A stretch of 64,000 nt of DNA, taken from NCBI RefSeq assembly GCF_002441885.1, contig NZ_JXJT01000006.1, positions 39,482 through 103,481 on the forward strand, read 5' to 3'. Position 1 is the first letter of the stretch. Every line of letters begins with the position of its first letter. The stretch comes from Pseudolactococcus chungangensis CAU 28 = DSM 22330. GTDB taxonomy: Bacteria > Bacillota > Bacilli > Lactobacillales > Streptococcaceae. The translations under genes were made by a program, and so were the position numbers. The notes beneath the pieces were generated by a model. That model saw only the letters and a list, made by a program, of their open reading frames with translations, was not told the DNA's origin and searched no databases. This document shows, piece after piece, positions 61,645 through 64,000 of this stretch.

Positions 61645-63900
61645 ATGACAACATCAATTATCGGCTATCCACGGATTGGCGCTCATCGTGAATTGAAATT
61701 TGCGACCGAGAAATTTTTTAGACAAGAATTATCAGAAGCGGGTTTACAAGCAGTCGCTGCTGAGCAACGCAAAGAAAACTGGCAAAAACAAGCAGCAGCG
61801 GGTATTGATTTCATTGCATCCAATGACTTTTCTTTTTATGATACAACATTAGATACTGCTTTTGCACTCAACATTATTCCAAAGCGTTATCAGAACTTGG
61901 CTATTTCACCACTAGAAAAATACTTTGCAGCAGCACGTGGGCACCAATCTGAGGTAGGAGATGTTAAAGCGTTAGCCATGAAAAAATGGTTTAATACTAA
62001 CTATCATTACATGGTCCCTGAGTTTGATGATGGGACGACAATTCAACTTGATTTGACGAAATTATTGTCGGAGTATCGTGAAGCATTAGCGCTTGGCATT
62101 ACGACAAAACCAGTTTTAATCGGGCCTTTCACACTTTTGAAATTGATTCGTTTCACAGGTCAAACGCAAATTTCTGATGTGCAGAATGAGTTGGTTAGGG
62201 CTTATGCTGAGATTTTATCACAGCTTGTGACAGAAAAAGTCGAATGGCTCCAGCTAGATGAGCCAGCGCTTGTGTTTGACCTCACAACTGAAGACATTAG
62301 CTTGTTTAAAGCCATTTATGCTGACTTATTACCTCAAAAACAGACGGTCAAAATTCTGCTCCAAACCTATTTTGGTGACGTGCGCGATATTTATACTGAC
62401 TTAATTCAGCTTGATGTTGATGGCATTGGACTTGATTTTGTCGAAGGTAGAAAGACAGCTGAACTGATAGCGACACATGGCTTTCCGACAGATAAAAAGT
62501 TATTCGCAGGAGTTGTGAATGGTAAAAATATCTGGCGAAATGATTATCAGAAAACGCTCGATATCCTGGCGACATTGCCCAAAGCATCAGTCGTTATTGG
62601 GACATCATGTAGTCTGCAGCATGTCCCCTATACCGTGAACGCTGAATCTGAGTTGTCCCAGGATATTTTACGCCATTTTGCATTCGCAGAAGAAAAATTG
62701 CTAGAGTTAAAAGACTTAAATGACATTTTCTGCCATGGTCAAGAGGATAGTTTAACAGCAAATCAAGTATTATTCGCAGCGAAACGCTACCAAGGCAATC
62801 GAGCCGTTCAATCGAAAGTAGCTGCTCTAGGAGATGCTGACTTCACCAGAACCCCAGATTTTTCAGAGCGAGAAAACGTTCAAAAAGCCATTTTTCAACT
62901 CCCGAAATTACCAACAACTACCATCGGCTCTTTTCCACAAACAGCAGATGTTCGTAAAAATCGTTTAAATTTCAAACGAGGTGAAATATCAAAAGCTGAG
63001 TACGACACCTTTAATCAAGAAAAAACTAAAGACTGGATAAAATGGCAAGAGCAAGTTGGTTTTGATATTTTAGTTCATGGTGAGTTTGAGCGCAATGATA
63101 TGGTTGAATATTTCGGAGAAAAACTTGACGGCTATATCTTTACAAAAAATGCCTGGGTTCAGTCTTACGGTACCCGTTGTGTGAAACCACCGATTGTTTG
63201 GGGAGACATTGCTCGCATTCAATCTCTCACAGTAGAAGATGCAGTCTATGCTCAAAGTTTGACAGATAAAACGCTCAAAGGTATGTTAACAGGTCCAGTG
63301 ACCATTCTCAATTGGTCATTTCCACGAGAAGACATTTCACTCAAAGTCTCAACCTTACAGATAGCCTTAGCGATTCAAGAAGAAGTACTTGATTTAGAGC
63401 AAAATGGCATCAAAATCATCCAAATAGATGAAGCGGCACTTCGAGAAAAGTTACCTTTGCGCCAAACCGATTGGCATAGTGAATATCTTGATTGGGCGAT
63501 TCCAGCCTTTCGTCTGGTCCATGCCAAAGTTGCGCCTGAAACGCAAATTCATACTCATATGTGTTATTCGGAATTTACCGACATCATCTCAGCTATTGAT
63601 GCCATGGATGCAGATGTTATCTCTTTTGAGGCTAGCCGTAGTGATTTATCGATCCTCGACGCACTTCAAGCCAATGGTTTCAGGACACAAAATGGCCCTG
63701 GTGTTTACGATATTCACAGCCCGCGTATCCCTTCTGTTGGAGAAATTCAAGACGTCATTCGACGTATCCTTACAAAAGTGCCAGTAGAAAAACTCTGGAT
63801 AAATCCAGACTGTGGACTCAAAACTCGTGGAGTAGCAGAAGTCAAAGCTAGTTTAGAAAACCTAGTTAAAGCAACACAAGGTATTCGCTCTGAACTATGA
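61645..63900 (+). CDS. metE: Cobalamin-independent methionine synthase
   Basis: Transfers methyl from methyl-THF (polyglutamate) to homocysteine. The 751-residue double-barrel enzyme begins SIIGYPRIGAHRELKFATE. Zinc ligands appear in HTHMCYSEF (His, Cys) and in NPDCGLKTRG (Cys). TTTIGSFPQT starts the C-terminal barrel and MLTGPVTILNWSFPRED contributes to substrate binding. AAAGGGGA precedes the ATG. A MET-box-like operator links it to metA. A terminator follows. Confidence 0.97.
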   Translation: MTTSIIGYPRIGAHRELKFATEKFFRQELSEAGLQAVAAEQRKENWQKQAAAGIDFIASNDFSFYDTTLDTAFALNIIPKRYQNLAISPLEKYFAAARGHQSEVGDVKALAMKKWFNTNYHYMVPEFDDGTTIQLDLTKLLSEYREALALGITTKPVLIGPFTLLKLIRFTGQTQISDVQNELVRAYAEILSQLVTEKVEWLQLDEPALVFDLTTEDISLFKAIYADLLPQKQTVKILLQTYFGDVRDIYTDLIQLDVDGIGLDFVEGRKTAELIATHGFPTDKKLFAGVVNGKNIWRNDYQKTLDILATLPKASVVIGTSCSLQHVPYTVNAESELSQDILRHFAFAEEKLLELKDLNDIFCHGQEDSLTANQVLFAAKRYQGNRAVQSKVAALGDADFTRTPDFSERENVQKAIFQLPKLPTTTIGSFPQTADVRKNRLNFKRGEISKAEYDTFNQEKTKDWIKWQEQVGFDILVHGEFERNDMVEYFGEKLDGYIFTKNAWVQSYGTRCVKPPIVWGDIARIQSLTVEDAVYAQSLTDKTLKGMLTGPVTILNWSFPREDISLKVSTLQIALAIQEEVLDLEQNGIKIIQIDEAALREKLPLRQTDWHSEYLDWAIPAFRLVHAKVAPETQIHTHMCYSEFTDIISAIDAMDADVISFEASRSDLSILDALQANGFRTQNGPGVYDIHSPRIPSVGEIQDVIRRILTKVPVEKLWINPDCGLKTRGVAEVKASLENLVKATQGIRSEL

Positions 63901-63933
63901 TGACTGAGCAATAATGAATGGTGCTTTAAATTT

Positions 63934-63974
63934 AAAAAGATTGAAAGTTGTTTCTAGCAGCTCTCAATCTTTTT
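63934..63974 (+). terminator. Terminator after metE
   Basis: AAAAAGATTGA/TCAATCTTTTT arms with an inner AG/CT pair and a T-run. Confidence 0.75.
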
Positions 63975-64000
63975 GGTTCTTTGTCAAATCGTGTGGGAAA

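Noticed and set aside
1..64000. tRNA or rRNA genes
   Set aside because: No segment with a TTC-arm/anticodon-arm pattern or rRNA-like sequence was noticed when reading both strands; a tRNAscan run would settle it.

Overview
The window is a low-GC Firmicutes chromosome segment. It most likely comes from a member of the Streptococcaceae near Lactococcus (for example the L. piscium/Pseudolactococcus branch). The evidence is the gpsB-rnpB-methyltransferase-mapZ order, lactococcal/streptococcal PurBoxes (AWWWCCGAACWWT), the radC-amidotransferase-rex block, MET-box-like operators at metA and metE, and a KxYKxGKxW-type signal peptide. PurL is one large fused chain, as in streptococci; from memory L. 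lactis uses separate PurS/Q/L. The species is therefore inferred, not proven. No tRNA, rRNA, CRISPR array, prophage or complete insertion sequence was seen.

Layout. 1-4.3 kb: end of pyrF, gpsB, RNase P RNA, a 23S rRNA methyltransferase and mapZ (cell division). 4.4-9.0 kb: PurR-type promoter and purC-purL. 9.2-12.9 kb (minus): four-gene siderophore ABC importer. 13-15.2 kb: radC, then rex and an amidotransferase on minus. 15.4-20.5 kb: ABC-F ATPase, glf, pyrE, pyrC. 20.6-25.1 kb: UPF0637, metA, dnaD-nth-trmK-nif3. 25.1-28.4 kb (minus): a decayed gene, a TetR regulator, a HAD phosphatase and an HD phosphohydrolase. 28.7-31 kb: an E1 alpha/beta 2-oxoacid or acetoin dehydrogenase pair without E2/E3, and a DUF1934 gene. 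31-32.7 kb: PurBox, purM-purN. 32.8-38.9 kb: a giant repeat-built surface protein preceded by a pentanucleotide microsatellite. 39-40.8 kb: a decayed P-loop gene, a flavin reductase-like gene, a MITE-like element and an aminoglycoside adenylyltransferase-like gene. 41.1-44.9 kb: TPP riboswitch and thiD-tenA-thiW-thiM-thiE (thiamine salvage). 44.9-48.8 kb: membrane protein, decayed FusB/FBP gene, cls, PurBox and guaC. 49.1-56.2 kb: MFS transporter, rpsP, khpA, rimM-trmD-HAD-DUF1149-degV-dapB-cca. 56.4-64 kb: second ABC-F, DUF2200, a frameshifted GNAT, thyA, a split ThrE-type exporter and metE.

Regulatory themes. Three separate PurBox promoters (purC, purM, guaC) share one architecture: PurBox, then an intrinsic terminator hairpin, then a -10 element ending 69-70 nt after the central G of the box. 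Seven promoters place the start codon exactly 6 nt after a TANAAT -10 box with no Shine-Dalgarno, which predicts leaderless mRNAs. metA and metE carry related TATAG/CTATA inverted repeats. The thiamine operon has a TPP riboswitch whose terminator hairpin also contains the thiD ribosome-binding site.

The main accessory feature is the surface protein. It has seven copies of a ~140-residue module with a conserved YYWD core, interleaved with three MucBP-like modules, and ends in a degenerate sorting motif. Its base composition appears richer in G+C than its neighbours. A (AACAC)7 tract lies just upstream of its ribosome-binding site and could support slipped-strand variation.
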